A stretch of DNA of 64,000 bases from Ceratopteris richardii. Taxonomy: Eukaryota; Streptophyta; Polypodiopsida; Polypodiales; Pteridaceae. Numbering within the stretch: position 1 is the stretch's first letter; every line of letters starts with the position of its first letter. Position numbers and translations under genes: made by a program. The notes under the pieces were generated by a model. That model had not been told where the DNA came from. It saw only the letters and a program-made list of their open reading frames with translations, and ran no database searches. Location of the stretch: the NCBI GenBank assembly GCA_020310875.1, contig CM035408.1:145132407-145196406 (forward strand), written 5' to 3'. This document shows positions 1 through 12,366 of this stretch, one piece after another.

Positions 1-1127
1 ACCAAGGAGAAACAAGGATTTCTCGATCGACCATTCCTTAGGAGTTTGGCCAAAATTGACGGCACAGTGCTCTCTCCAAATCTTCCAGAGAGCCTCACCT
101 CTGATGGCATTCCACAGCCTCGATGAGCAGTCGATCGCCTCACCCAACATCACTTGTTGCCAGTTGATTTGACTCGTGAGTCTCAATACTCGGGACACGT
201 GATGCCAGATAACACGGGACTTGGGGCAGTCGAAGAACAGGTGAGCTAAATCTTCGATGCACCGATGGCAACGCTTGCACCATGGCTGCACACCACAGAT
301 TTCGTTAGCCCTTGCATTGGTCCAGATTCCTATATGCAAGATCTTCCACATGAGAACGGACTTTTTGACCTCAATTATGGGGTGCCAAATTCACATGAAT
401 TTTAGCTCCCACCGAAGTTTGGTCCAAGCAAGGCACCATCTCTTGTTAAGGGTGTGGTGAACATCCAAATCCCCTTTGAAGTTCGGGATTCTGGATAGCT
501 TCTTACCATTGCTCCATTTGAGGCCCTCCAAGCAAGGAAGATCCTGACCGCAGAGAAGGCGGGTAGTTGAGCGGTCCCAGGCTAAACACCTGCTTTGAAG
601 AAGAGTCCATTCCTCAAAGGTAACGCTAAGTCTCGGATCCAATTCTTCGAACCTAATCCACTGACTAGTCTCTTGTTTCTAGAGCTGTTTCCACTGTTTG
701 AACCCCTTGTTCCATAACCGCCTTGCAGTTTGGAGGTTCCAAGACTCCACTCCCCGAATGCCACTGATCGGGAACCAAATAGAATCATTTTGTCTTATGC
801 CAGCCGCCCACTTCCAATCATCACTGATTTTGATGAACTGTTTGGCCTTGTTCCAATTCTTCCATAAGGAACACACGAGGCTAGAGCCTTTAGGGAAGAC
901 CGGGTGGGGGGAGAACAAAAGCGTGAGAATCCCTATGTCCTTCCAACCAGGGAGGCCAACAAAGGTAAAGTCTTCCGTGTTTCTGAAGATCAATTTAGCC
1001 CAAGAGGACTCCCTATTGCTCCAGACCTTGATAAGCCATTTTGCCGCCAGCTTGTCAGCCAACCCAACAATATCCAAAATTCCCAAGCCCCCTGAGTCTT
1101 TAACGCTAATGTCAAAGAAGGATTAGA
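1..1127 (-). mobile_element. LINE 3' part (C-terminal RT/zf-RVT region)
   Basis: The minus strand reads in one frame from about 1127 to the window edge. It gives the C-terminal part of a plant L1-type ORF2. The opening GGLGILDIVGLADKLAAKW is the usual post-thumb motif. Further on come CIEDLAHLFFDCPKSRVIWH, a zf-RVT-like segment, and LWKIWRE near the window start. Two in-frame stops interrupt it (679-681 and 391-393), with no frameshift between, so it is a fairly lightly damaged pseudogene. The 5' part (EN and RT core) is absent, as usual for 5'-truncated LINE insertions. Its 3' end lies beyond the window. It is a different copy from the LINE at 6.6-11.9 kb and is too divergent to be a recent duplicate. 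Confidence 0.8.
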
Positions 1128-2495
1128 GCATCAATAGCGCCTCGGGATTGAATGACTTTGTTTTAAGAGGAAGTGCGGCCGAAGCAGGTTTGAATGACTT
1201 GAGTAGCTCAAGTAGAATGCCTTAAACTTTCCCACTTCCGTACATCACCGGAAAGGGAGAGGAAAAGAGAGAAAAGTTAACGTCTCCTTCACGGACTCTT
1301 GCATGGAGGATCTTGCAGTCTTGCTGCATTGCAAGTTGCAAACCGAAGCTCTGATGAGGTTTCCTGGTGACGAAAAGCATGTTTTGTTGCGGTCCGAGGA
1401 CGTGCAATAGGAGCAGGCATTTCAGTGCCGAATAATGTTTGTTCATTCGAATACTGAGGTGAAGAAAAGATACTTTATTTGCTTAAGTTCCCTCTGAACA
1501 CAAGAAAACAAGCCCAGGTGAACAAGAAAACAAGTTCAAGTGAATGCAATCTTTACGGCAAGGTGCATAGCTCTTACAACTTAATGAGCGAGTACGTTGT
1601 GGATTCCACTGATAACCCAACTTGAGCTTTAAATATTATGGATAATCTTTGAGTGAGACAATTATACCCTCTGAGACTGCCACGTTAGAAAAGCGCGTTC
1701 TAGTTAAGAAAGCCACAATTCGCATGAAGTAAGCAAGTTTCAATTGTACTTGTAAAATGTATCAGAATAGTTGGGCTAGTCCATACCTACAAATTAACCA
1801 AAACGTCCCCAGTGGTTGGAAATGGGTAACAAGGTAAAATATGAATAGATGCTGTAATTAAGAAGAGTCTGAATCATTGGGCCCCACAATATGTATCTCT
1901 ACATGTGGCCCTTCCTCAATTCTTCTTTGTACAGCGAAGAGCTCAACTCTAGATTGATAAAGATGCATTTGCCTCCCACGTTGGCTGTTAGGTAAAGGAA
2001 ATCCACACTCCGTCTATAGCATCCCACTTGAAGATGATTTAATTAAGGTTCATGAAACTGTCAATACTCAAAGCCCTACACAAAACAACACATCAAAACA
2101 TGAAGGTGGTTTATTTCAGATTCTGGTAGCAAAAACATGAAGCGAAAAATTAGTGAACTTTATGTCACATAATAATAGAAAATAATTGGCCCACAAAATC
2201 ATAACAATAGTTTTACATTGCCAAAAAACAAGGTCCACGTCTAAGACTCAGTGTGTACATAAGTTCGGATTGACACCTTTGTACCTGATTTTAAAATCAA
2301 GCCTCCCCTACTGAAGAATCCTCGGGAATGGGTGCCTGCATCCAATATTGGGCATCTTGTCCTATGCTGAAACGCAGAAGTTTAGAAGCGTGTATCGAAA
2401 TCTGTCAATCGAGCATCTCCATAGCAGAACTTGCTTGATTTTGAATGGAGAGACTATACAGTGGATAAACTAATAATAGGATTGTTATCATCAAT
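1128..2495. other. intergenic, 3' flank of the host gene
   Basis: No convincing coding region. An open stretch on the minus strand at 1222-1446 matches nothing I recognise. A short duplicated phrase (gaacacaagaaaacaag) occurs around 1494-1535. A TTTATT at 2110-2115, AATAAA on the minus strand, lies about 380 bases past the stop of the gene at 2496 and could be its poly(A) signal; this is weak. Confidence 0.4.
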
Positions 2496-4003
2496 TCAAG
2501 AGGAATCAGAATTGCAGCAGAAAATAGCACGCAATCTCCTTTTCCATGGCTTCCTTGTGAACCTCTTATCTGGTGGTGCCATCTTTACAGGACTGCTATT
2601 CCAATCATAAGGCAAGCTGCCAGAAAACACGAGAGATATAAAGACAAGTATATAAAGTAAAATCAAATGAACAGTTTGGGCTACCCAGTAAAAGAAGGAG
2701 AAAAGATGTTGAAGGGGTATAACCAGTCAAATGAATAAGAAGACCAGTTTTCTTAGTTGTCAGAACTAAAAAAGACCCACTCACACAAATCAAAGAAAGA
2801 ATGCGAAGTGTGCATGTAAGGAATTCAGAGATTGATTGCTCAACAAGGTGCTCTGCTAGCATCCGGTGATGTGCAGAGTAAACATCGAAACTATAGTTTC
2901 CACTGCGATGCCAACTTACATTGGGAAAGCAAAGGAATGTGAACTGGCAGTGCTACTGTCAGATCGCTGTGAGACATTTCCAGAGTAAGTCCCTTGAACA
3001 GAGTGTCCCGAAAAACTTAATGGCCCCGAGAAAGTCAGAGGTTCAGAAAAGGTCATTGAGAATGAATCAACTGCAAGGGACTCATTCCACTTCCCAGAGT
3101 GGGCAGTGTTAGCATTCGTCCTGCCAACCATCCGGTCTCTTTCTGCAATGGAAGATCCCTCATCAGCCTTTAAATGATGATCCACTGATTTAGAGGCCAT
3201 TCTAGCACCCGGTCTGCCTCGTCCTGACTGCGACTTCCTCAAAGAAGTAGATAAACCATCTGATTTTTCAAATAATGTCAAGAACTTGTAATCTTCAGCA
3301 TCATCGAATGCTCTGAAAAACTCCACTATCTCAAAAGCCAAAATGTCAATCTCCCCAGACAATTCTTCAATAACCTGATGATCCATTTCTACTTTCCCTT
3401 TGCAAGCTGGAGAATGTATAGGATCAGTTGAATTACATTGTACCTCTTCCCTGCCGACCTTTACGGCACACCGATCTCCATCTGTGCCTATCCTCATACA
3501 ATGTTGTAGAAGTATCTCATCACACTTTTCTGGATAACTTCTAGTCAAGCGCGACTTACGAAGAAGAAAATCATTGTTCAGACATGGCTTTGTTTCTGGA
3601 GAGGTGCTAGACTTTCTACACGTCAGATCTGGATTTGCTTGAGGACATTTTTTCAAAATGGATAAAGGAATCACCTTGGCATGATCATGTTGAACGTACT
3701 TGCTTTGCATATTTCCTCTGACGCCACTGATATCTGCAAGCGCAAATTGAGACTCAGGCATAAGGCATAGGAAAGAGGATGCCGCATCTGAAAAATCCAG
3801 GGTATCAGATATGATCGAATTCCTCATGGTGCAGACGGACAACTTTCGAAATCAACTGATTGTCTCAGCGGCAAAATAACCTGAAGCAACTTCTCATCAG
3901 CATAAGATCGTTTGAGCATGTAATTCTGCCGTTTTACAACGCACTGGACGCAATTTAGCTCGCCGTCACAATACGATGTTCGCACATCACTATTTTGGAC
4001 CTG
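2496..4003 (-). CDS. gar2-related plant protein (partial gene, last exons)
   Basis: Host gene on the minus strand. The large exon runs from about 3840 to 2920. It encodes an acidic middle part (EELSGEIDILAFEIVEFFRA) and then a Ser-rich tail with repeated SEPLTFSGPLSFSGH-like units and RSDSSTASSHSFAFP. A consensus donor (GTAAGT at 2919) interrupts after AT of the next codon. A matching acceptor at 2617 restores the frame into a terminal exon 2616-2496 reading LPYDWNSSPVKMAPP, then KPWKRRLRAIFCC, then a stop. SFAFP-I-L followed by WNSSPVxM and a basic Trp/Cys tail is, from memory, the C-terminal signature of plant proteins labelled '18S pre-ribosomal assembly protein gar2-related'; their function is poorly known. 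An upstream open segment 4003 to about 3850 (containing VVKRQNYMLKRSYADEKLLQVILPL) starts right after an acceptor (attgcag) and looks like the preceding exon. It is in another frame, so a very short intron or a frameshift lies near 3790-3855. No ATG start is established, and further 5' exons are expected above 4003. Confidence 0.75.
2617..2919 (-). other. intron of the gar2-related gene
   Basis: A 303-base GT-AG intron, donor GTAAGT, acceptor tttctggcag. It is phase 2: AT before the donor plus C after the acceptor makes Ile. The family motif SFAFPIL is continuous across it. The open reading at 2605-2862 on this strand is intronic and should not be called as a gene. Confidence 0.8.
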
Positions 4004-5296
4004 CAATAATCAATTTGTATAAAAGTTATCTAACATTCACGACGCATGAAAATATAAATGTGAATCGTGATAATGAGTAAAGCATTCTGGAATGAGAAGA
4101 TATTGATCCTGTACCACCATCATGCGAGCAAAGAGATAAACCATTGAGTGCCACAGGAAAAACATGCGGCATGCAATAGTTGAGATCCTTACGTCACAGA
4201 ATTCGGTAAAAAGAGCAAATCACAAGGTAATGCGAAAAACAGGGCCCCTGGCACTACGAGGATCCGATGTCTAAAAATTAGAGTTTTGCTATGTTAGAAA
4301 ATGCTCAAATTATAGGTAGCTAAGCCACCTCAAGTCCACAAAATTTTGGTTTGCTAATATGTGAACAAAATCCTCCGTCTTGCTTCAAGTCAGCACCCAT
4401 CTATAAGAGGACAGAAAGTGAAATCAGCGGAGCGTAATTTGGCCTTTTAGACTCTTCTACATGTGGAAAAAACCCGATCAGGTACTATGTTTCTCGATGC
4501 ATGAAAGCACTGAATACAGTGATGCATATCTCGTGTGAGAGATTCCGATGCAAGATTACTGGATGTCAAGGTACGTTATTGCTTTTCTTAGACGCCAATG
4601 TATCAGCGCTAATGTTTCGAATGCCTGTCCCGAAGTTAGCTAACTTTCAACACGGATAGTGGAGAAATTCGATACTATTCAGGGGAATGATGGATTCTTG
4701 GAAGCTGAAATGACCTTGCGCATTCTATTCGGGAAAATTTCAACACTTTCGCAACAGCGACGAAAATCAGATCGCGGGGACTGTTCGGCGAGTATTTCTG
4801 GTCTTCATGCTCACGAATGCGAGCGTCTGGATGCTACAGGTAATCCCAGTTTAACAAGACAGAAACAGAAAGCGAATAAAACAGAAACAACTCGAGTTAT
4901 GGCGGCATACCCGTAGGTTGCTTAGAGAATATCTCCAAGTAAAGAAAGCCTCCAAATGAGCAACAAAAAACAAGATGCTGACAATCTTGAGCTGCTGCCG
5001 CGGTGAGCCTAGTGGGACTTTAAGTATATTCTACAAAAGAACAAGCTTACTGAGTTGAACGACGAGCAGGTTCTATCTTAGCCAGCGTTCAACGACACTA
5101 AGTCCATGGGATATCAAAAGAAGGGAGGTGATTAAGGTCCTTTCAGCTATGCCTCCCAAAACGAATGAGCAGAGAGTCACGGGAATCGCCATAGCCAGAC
5201 GCATGGTGAGCTTATTGATTGCCGAATGACCTTTGCACCTTCGCTTAAGGCAACGTTGCTGTCAACTGTTCTTGCATTCTTTCAGCACTATTAGCG

Positions 5297-5298
<2 letters not shown>
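4004..5298. other. no recognised gene; probable upstream part of the host gene
   Basis: This stretch should hold the 5' exons and introns of the gene ending at 2496. No exon could be assigned with confidence. An open stretch on the plus strand at 4659-4916 has no recognisable domain. Confidence 0.35.

Positions 5299-5370
<72 letters not shown>
5299..5370. repeat. (GA)36 microsatellite
   Basis: Uninterrupted GA dinucleotides, 72 bases; (CT)n on the minus strand. It lies upstream of the minus-strand host gene, where plant 5' UTRs and promoters often carry CT tracts. Placement in that gene's 5' UTR is only inference. A palindrome gagagcgctctc follows at 5453-5464. Confidence 0.97.
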
Positions 5371-5374
<4 letters not shown>

Positions 5375-6599
5375 GGGAATGGGGGGAACTACCGTGCGTT
5401 GATGTGCATCAGAGCGGTTAAACGGTCCCTCCTGGACTTTATGCGTAAGAGAGAGAGCGCTCTCACTGCTACCATAAATGTGCGAGACTTCATATCGAAA
5501 TCATAACTCCAATCTCCATCCACAGCCCTCCTCAAAAGTGGAGTTGGAAGTTAGAGGCTGCATTTCGAGGAACGGGCAGCAACTTCAACTTTCTCCGCAT
5601 CAGAATCCAACTTCCGCAAACCGCATCGCTGTATCCATCTCATGCTGATGATGATTGCAGTAATGGCCATGGCATCATTATTCACAATGGACCAGCTTCT
5701 AAACCGGTCGCTTCCACAGTCACGACTCACGACTCCAGAGGTGCAGTTCCACGGACCACGCTCTCCCTCATGCCCATTGCCCCTCGTAATCTTCTTCAGT
5801 TTCACAAACGAATTCCCTTGAAAGTTGAAGCCTTCCTTGAATATTTGAGAAAGGTATCTTTTGTTTGGATGGGTTTTAGTGGGACGGCACATGTGAGAGT
5901 TCGCATGAATATTGAAATCGACCACGAGTTTGATCAAATTCCTACATGTTACTCACTTTTTAGAAAAGTGTTCCTTCGTGCTAACCAAAAATCGTCCAAT
6001 GCCCATGTGGATAGAATCATGTTGACAATTTTTCTCTCCATTTGGATAGATGATCTCTTATGAAGAGATGAGTGTGGGTCCACACGATGGGAGTAGAAGA
6101 GGAGTAAAGGGGTTACTTCTTTCTTATAGTGCCACCCTTTCATCCCCACAAGGACAACCGAAAAAGATTAGCTCCGTTATAAGTTTCTAAAAAAAAATGA
6201 AGATATTAGGTATGTCTGTTGGTGCCATCCTCCAAGTAGTTCGTATAGATGGATAATCTGTTGATCGTTAGGGTTTTTGCTTCGTTAGTCTCCAAGATAG
6301 GTTAGCTCCCTCGTGGTCATCGTGTCCCCCTATTGGGGAGAGGCGGGAGCCTTTCCTCATAGGAGTCGAGAGGTATGGTTGGGGTTGTCTCAACTTAGGT
6401 TTCTCTGTGTTTATGACCTACTTTCAATGTCGCTCTAGGATGCCCTACGTAATGTCGCTCCAAGATGCCCTTCATTCAACGTGTCTGATGTGAGACAAGG
6501 AAACAACAGGATTCACGCATTTGGCATTAATAGAATAGGTATGGGTCCAATGAATGATGGAGCAGGTATGATATAAAACCCTAGGGGCTAAAAGAACAG
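5371..6599. other. no recognised gene
   Basis: Nothing coding was recognised on either strand. About 6422-6475 contains a short tandem duplication (aatgtcgctctaggatgccc / aatgtcgctccaagatgccc). The right part may already be the 5' untranslated region of the LINE that follows. Confidence 0.35.
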
Positions 6600-6854
6600 C
6601 TAATGGAAGATATCGACAATGACTAAGAAGTTGTTGACCCTAGGGGCTCAAAGTGTAGAAAAGAAAGCAAAACATATGTTCACGCTCTTCAAGTGCAATA
6701 GCAAGGTCTATTTTCGATGTTTAACGATCAAATCCATTTAGGTAACCCTAAAACTTTGTATAGCTCTATCGAGGGTAAGGAAAAAGTGTTTGAAGAAGAT
6801 AGAAATGAATAGTTAAAAGAAGCTGATCAGGATAACCATGAGTACTTTATCAAT

Positions 6855-8168
6855 GTGGATTCTCACTATGAAGACACAGATGCCAGTACTTTAGTAATAG
6901 AGAGGTATTCCCTTGAGAATTGGCATAATCATCTTTATGAGAAAGTTGTGATTGGGCTTTGCCACGAACCTCGTCTGGCTCAAGAAGTTCTCAAAGCTTG
7001 GATGAAGCCTAATTGGGAATCATGTGATCTTCATGCCAAACATGTCCAATATCTCCCCAATAGTTTTTTTCTTTTCTTTTTTGAAGGTGCCAACAGTGAT
7101 ATGCATGTTATAGCTGAAGGACACTAGATTATTAGAAATACTTCAGTCTCCTTTTTTAAGTGGCACCCCGATTTTAATCCTAGAGGACCAAAGCCTACTA
7201 AGGTCCCTGTGTGGATAGAATTCCCTGGCTTACGTGTTGAGTATTATCCTTGGATTGAACATCTTGGAAGATTGGTAAAGTCCTTGGTCAAAGACCTAGA
7301 AATGGATTTAATCCTAAATGGGGTCCTCAAATGTTGGTGGAAGTTGCTTAGCTAAGGCCATTAAGACCTAATTGATTCGTAAAGACTCTGATGATTGTAA
7401 ACTACATGAACAAAAAGTTTTCTATAGGACTCTTCCTCATGCCTATTTCCATTGATACAAATTAATAAAAGACTATCCTTTGATGAGAAATAAAAGTGGA
7501 CCTAGTGATAAGGGAATGGAGAAAGACAAGCCCCAAGACAGGGAAAAAACAAAGCAAGACTATGCTAATCAAGGAAATACTACCAAGAAGAACTTTAATA
7601 AAGGTAAAAAAAAAAGAGTTCGAATTGGATTAAAGAATTTGATGTTTTGCTTAAGGAAGTTACTAACCCCTTTCAAGATTTGGAGAGGATAGTGATAATG
7701 TTTTTTGTAGAAAACACAGAAGTTCCTTCGAATCAAAACATGGAAAATTTTGATAACCAAACTATGCAACAAGTAGGTGAAACTCAGAACAAATTCAATG
7801 AGTGAGGGTGGACATATGTGGGTAAAAACAATAATCAAATGAGTGGAGATAGTGCAGGTAATTCTTCTGATTGCTCGTCTTCTAAGGAAGAAGAAAATAG
7901 GAAACTTCCGCACATTGATGGTATTTTTATTCAATTTGAGCAACTCAATAAATATGACAAGGAAAACATAGCTAAAGTTCAATCTCGAAAGGGTAGCTCT
8001 ACTAATGTGATTATGTTTCAATCTCCTAATGTAAATATGCAGATATATGACAAAGAGAAAAGTAAAAAAAAGGAAGTTTTCAAAGTATCTGTGGTTCTGT
8101 TATTAAACCCACTAAAAATCATAAGAAATGACTTGCTCAATGATAAAGGCTTTTTACTATCTCAGTAG
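6855..8168 (+). pseudogene. LINE ORF1 (DUF4283 nucleic-acid-binding protein), broken
   Basis: The first segment (6855-7127) has RYSLENWHNHLYEKVVIGL, then a stop at 7125-7127. The same frame then continues with FFKWHPDFNPRGPKPTKVPVWIE. Hydrophobic-Lys-Trp-x-Pro-x-Phe followed by SKVPVW(I/V) is the hallmark of the DUF4283 domain at the N-terminus of plant LINE ORF1. A Lys-rich linker (7480-7692) and an acidic, Ser-rich segment (7818-8168) follow in other frames. No zinc knuckle was seen, although many family members have one. The protein would coat LINE RNA in the RNP. At least three interruptions make this a pseudogene. Confidence 0.7.
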
Positions 8169-8240
8169 TTCTTTTGTTCATCATTATGGTATTGTTTTTG
8201 TTTTCTAGGAAACTAAGAGTAATTTTTGTGAATATTTTTA

Positions 8241-11200
8241 ATGGATCTGATCAAAATGATTTCATTAAATATGAAAGGTCTCATTGACCTTATTCATGGT
8301 AGAGTCTTTAATAATTGGTTAAAGGGTATCTCCCTTGTTCTTGATATCGTCTGCTTGGAGGAACTCAAAATTGGAGGTTTCAACTTGAAATCAAATCTGC
8401 AAATTGCTTCTAGTAGACATTCTTGGTTCTATAATAAGCACAACAATGGTAAAGGTGGAACTACTGTTGGTATTGCTTCTAACATTTGTCATCTGGTGGA
8501 AGATAGTCTTGTCAGTCCCTCTGATCAATGGGTGCTTATCAACTATAAAGAGCCCTTAAATTTTACTTCTGTTAGTGTCTATGCTTTGAATAATTATGCT
8601 TATAGAATTAAATGTTGTAGATAGCTTTCTAACATCACTGGGGACATCATTTTACTTGGGAATTTTAACATAGTCACTAATTCCTCCAATAGAATAGGAA
8701 ACAAAGACAACGATATCCTAGAGACAAGGACTATTGATACAATATGATTAATTCCTTGAATCTCCTTGATATTTCTATCAACTATGGCCACATATGGAGT
8801 AGCAAAAAATTTTCAATACACTTTTTTCTAGGCTTGGTAAGATTTACATGAGCATTGCTAGATTTCAGGAGTTGTGGCATAATAGTTGTGAGATGGATCA
8901 CTATCTTCAGGTGTCTGATCATATTTCTCTTACTGTTAAAATGTTTAGAAACTGTCCTGATTACAAAGCTAGTTGACCTCATATAGATGCTTCCTTAATC
9001 AGGATTCCCTGTGTTAAAAAACAAACCAAGGCCATCTTTAAGTTGCATTTCTCTTCTGGCATTTCCCCCTTTTTGGCTTGGGAAAAGGCTATTAAAGACA
9101 TTCAAAAACGTTTCACCAAGTTTAAGTCCAAGGCCAAGGAAATTAGGAATAATAGAAGGATGATGATAATGAAAGAGATTGATGTTACTAATAGTTCCAT
9201 TATGAACAACTCTAAAAAATGTCAGAAGGTCCTTGATCCTCAAGAGAGATTAAGATATGAATATTATCTCTTAGCTTATGGTGCTCTTGCCACATCAAGA
9301 GAATTCCGGTCTAATAAAGTTGACAGACCCAACAAGCATACGTATGATCTATTGGGGAAAAAGAAAGCTAGGGATTTTATTCCTATGATAAGGAAGAATT
9401 TAAGAGGTTATGCTACTTATATCAAGGAGAACTTGCAAGAGGCTATTGGCTTCTTTACTAATATTTTCTCTAGGCCTCCCAAGAGGGAGGAGGACGTCTA
9501 GAGAGCCAGGTCTGCTATTCCTTTTAAAAGGAAGAAAATGATTCCTCATGCCCTTGTGTCGTTCTTGGACTTGGCCCTCTCTATCGTGAGCTTAGAGAAA
9601 CCATTAGTAAATTGAAACCATGTAAATCTCTTGGCTATGATGGTATTCCAAATGAATTTTTTCAAGAACTAAAAGAGACTTTAGTGCCCTTTATTCTTTT
9701 GATATGGCAAGATTCCATGAGGAGAGATACTCTTTATACCTTTATCAACACTGGAGTGATAAAAATTGTGCATAAAAAAGGACCCAAGGATGACTTGAAT
9801 AATGGGAGATCTATCTCTTGCCTGAATTCTATATATAAAATATTTGCCTCCTCCTTGGTTGGAAGACTTAGCCCCTTAATGGATAGTATAGTTCTTCTTG
9901 AGCAGGAAGATTTCAACAAAGGTAGATTCATTCTTGATGCCATTATTTCCATTTGGGAAGGCCTAGAATTTGCTAAAGATCAGAGTATGGTAACTTTCTT
10001 TTTAAAAATTGACTTTGATAAAGCTTTATGATAGAATGGACTGGGACTTCATTCTCCAATCCCTTCATGATATAGGTGCTAGTAAAAAGTTCATTAAGTA
10101 CATTAGTATTGTTTTTAGCAATGCTCACTCTAGAGTTGCTATGAATGGCTGGATTTGTACCCCTTCAGGCTTTGTAGATCTATTAGACAAGGTTGTCCCC
10201 TTGTCCGTCTTCTCTTTGCCATCACCAATGATGCCCTAGGCTAGCTTGATAGGGATTGTATATGTAGATCATGGTACTACTAAAGGTATAGAGATCCCTA
10301 GTGCTTCCTCCCAACTAGGATTGCAAATGTTTGCTAATGACACTAACATGATTACTAGGTCTAATAGTTATTCTATTGAAAACTTCGTGAATTTCTTAAA
10401 TCAGTTCTACAGTGCTAGTGGTTTTGTTGTCAATCACAAGAAAACTGGCTTTTTCGTTTCCAATAAGTTTATTCCTGATTGTGTTAAAGATATCAACTAT
10501 GACATTATCAAGGAAGGGATTGTGTTTCATCTTCTGGGTATCCCTATGGGTTTGAATATTACTTATGATAAGAGATGGAATTGTGTGATGGAAAAATTTC
10601 GTAATAAAATTTCAAAATGGATGGATTCACAACATAGTTTGTCTCAAAGAGTTTTTGTTCTAAAGCATTTTATTTTACCTTCTCTAACTTATTTTTTAGC
10701 TTGATGGCAGCCTAATAAAAAGAAAATTTCTCAAGCCATTTCTCTAGCAAGAAGGTTCCTATGGGGTGGATCATAGATGCCAAAAGTTTTCTGGAGTATA
10801 TGCTCCATGAGGAAATACGAGGGTGGGTTAGGCTTAATCTACCCCTCTAGAATGGCCACTCTGATGGCAGCTAAATGGATATTGAGATCCACTCAATCTG
10901 ATGACTATTCGGCTTGTTTGATAACAAGAAGTATTGATTAGTTTTATATTAAACATTATTAGAAATGGAGCAATAATAAGGTTTGTGATATTATAACTTC
11001 CCCTCATGCTTTTGTTCCCAAGGGTAGTAAATTGGTGTGTAACTTTTGGAATGTCTGGATGAAGGTGAAAGAAAAGTGTTCTCTCTCTACTTATTTTGCC
11101 AACAATCTTTCCTTCTTGATGCAAGATTCTATGTGGATAGGTTGGATGGTGCATAAAGCTAATGATTCTCTATCAATAAGAATAAATAAATGCAAGAAAA

Positions 11201-11890
11201 ATGGTTTTCCTAACTGGTAGAGAAATAGACCTTCCAAGAGAAGTTGACGTGTTGCAAACTTTCCAAACAAGTTTATATCCAAGATGTTGCTGAGGATATG
11301 TATTCCCAGAATGTCATTGAGAGACTAAACAGAAGGAATCCACATTAGAGGAAATACAGATTTAAAAGTCTGTGGGATGTTCCCTCAATTGATAAACAAT
11401 GTAGCCTTCAATAAATGATCCTTGACAAAGGCATGTGGATTGGTAGTAGAGCAAAGAAGTTTAATATTGATGCAGGGTTATCAGATTCTAGAGAAACATT
11501 AATTTGTTATGTTCAAGCAATGGATTGAAGACTTTGGGTTATAGAGAAATTCTAATTAGCGAAAATAAAATTATGGACATTGTGCTGTGACACATGCCGA
11601 GAGCACATATTCTCTAGTACATATGGAAGACTAGGATCTACAAGTTATTTTCTAGTACCCCTAAGGATTTTTTGTTTTCTTGTAACTTGGGTATCAAGAG
11701 AATCTTGAAAATTTGTATTTCATCCATTAAGGATGCCTCTTTAGACAACTCTAGCCCTAATGTAATTCTGAAGAGTTTTGGTGTTAACAGATGGAGGAAG
11801 AAAATGCTCTCCCTCATCTCTATATCCAAACAGAACATGATTCAGTCCTTGGACTTGTATGTTAGAAGCCACCCTTTGTATAGCATGTGA
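8241..11890 (+). pseudogene. LINE ORF2 (AP-endonuclease + reverse transcriptase), broken
   Basis: The endonuclease begins MDLIKMISLNMKGL with EELK in place of the usual QETK. It continues past a stop at 8622-8624 to DIILLGNFNIV (GDFN in active relatives, here GNFN) and ends with SDHISL near 8920, the catalytic SDH motif. The RT starts at about 9612 (KSLGYDGIPNEFF) and includes GRSISCLNSIYKIFASSL and EDFNKGRFILDAI. LQMFANDTNM at about 10320-10350 stands where active copies have FADD, so one catalytic Asp is lost. The thumb and C-terminus (EGGLGLIYPSRMATLMAAKW, about 10815) match the LINE at 1-1127 in layout. Several frame changes and stops; final stop at 11888-11890. Confidence 0.8.
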
Positions 11891-11953
11891 CCTTGATTTG
11901 TAACTTTTCCCTGCATCAATTTTAATTTTCTTTTGTTCTTGCTAAGAAAAAAG

Positions 11954-12125
11954 GGCCAAAAGTTGGTCGTGTAGGAGGCATTTGGGAGAATGGAAACCTC
12001 CTTCTAACTAACAACACTTGATGCACTACCTACACCCCACCAATTAAGTAAACACTAGATCAAGTTGTGCAAGAACTAGCTCCCCATTTTTGGGTCCAAA
12101 GTCATGTCATTCTTCTTCACCCTCT
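11954..12125. other. spacer with left target duplication of Copia-1
   Basis: No gene. The last five bases, cctct (12121-12125), pair with ccttt (17135-17139) as a once-mutated target duplication of the next element. Confidence 0.5.
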
Positions 12126-12352
12126 TGTTGATATATTTAGGTAGTGATGTGTGTGAACACACTAGGATCGTCGGGGCACTTTTTTTCCTCTTTAGGAGGT
12201 TTTTTCCCCCGGCTTGTATATACTCTTATTGCCCTAACATGCTACTTATCTTTGTACATTCTAGTAATACATTCAGTATTGTGTGTTGTTCTTGAAGCTT
12301 CTTCTTCTTCCTTGTGCTGTTTGCGTGCTTCCGCAGATGCCTAACTCCAACG
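12126..12352 (+). repeat. Copia-1 5' LTR
   Basis: Begins TGTTGATATATTTAGG and ends ccaacg, where the other copies end ccaaca. It carries the family landmarks gtgtgtgaacacac, the TATA-like ttgtatata and the poly-pyrimidine ttcttcttcttcc. It is followed directly by the primer site. Confidence 0.9.
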
Positions 12353-12353
12353 A

Positions 12354-12366
12354 TTGGTATCAGAGC
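12354..12366 (+). other. Copia-1 primer binding site (initiator Met tRNA)
   Basis: ttggtatcagagc matches the 3' end complement of plant initiator Met tRNA, the usual primer of plant Copia elements, one base past the LTR. Confidence 0.85.

Larger units (their letters stand above)
6600..11953 (+). mobile_element. near full-length decayed plant LINE (L1 clade)
   Basis: A non-LTR retrotransposon with two coding regions in the expected order: ORF1 with a DUF4283-type domain (about 6855-8168) and ORF2 with endonuclease, reverse transcriptase and C-terminal region (8241-11890). The 3' end is placed after the short A-rich run near 11945-11953, about 60 bases past the last stop. The 5' end is uncertain and could lie up to a few hundred bases earlier. 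No target duplication was identified. Both ORFs carry stops and frameshifts, so the copy is dead. It is not nested with the Copia at 12126, which starts about 170 bases further on. Confidence 0.8.

Noticed and set aside
698-1126. Plus-strand open readings over the first kilobase
   Set aside because: Antisense shadows of the minus-strand LINE frame, which has clear family motifs.
1222-1446. 74-codon reading on the minus strand near the LINE
   Set aside because: No domain, no conserved motif and no clear start; could not be supported as a gene.
2605-2862. 85-codon hydrophobic reading on the minus strand
   Set aside because: Lies almost wholly within the 303-base intron of the gar2-related gene and overlaps its terminal exon in another frame.
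12140-12160. gtgtgtgaacacac inverted motif as a special operator
   Set aside because: It recurs in every LTR of the Copia-1 family, so it is just a part of that LTR.
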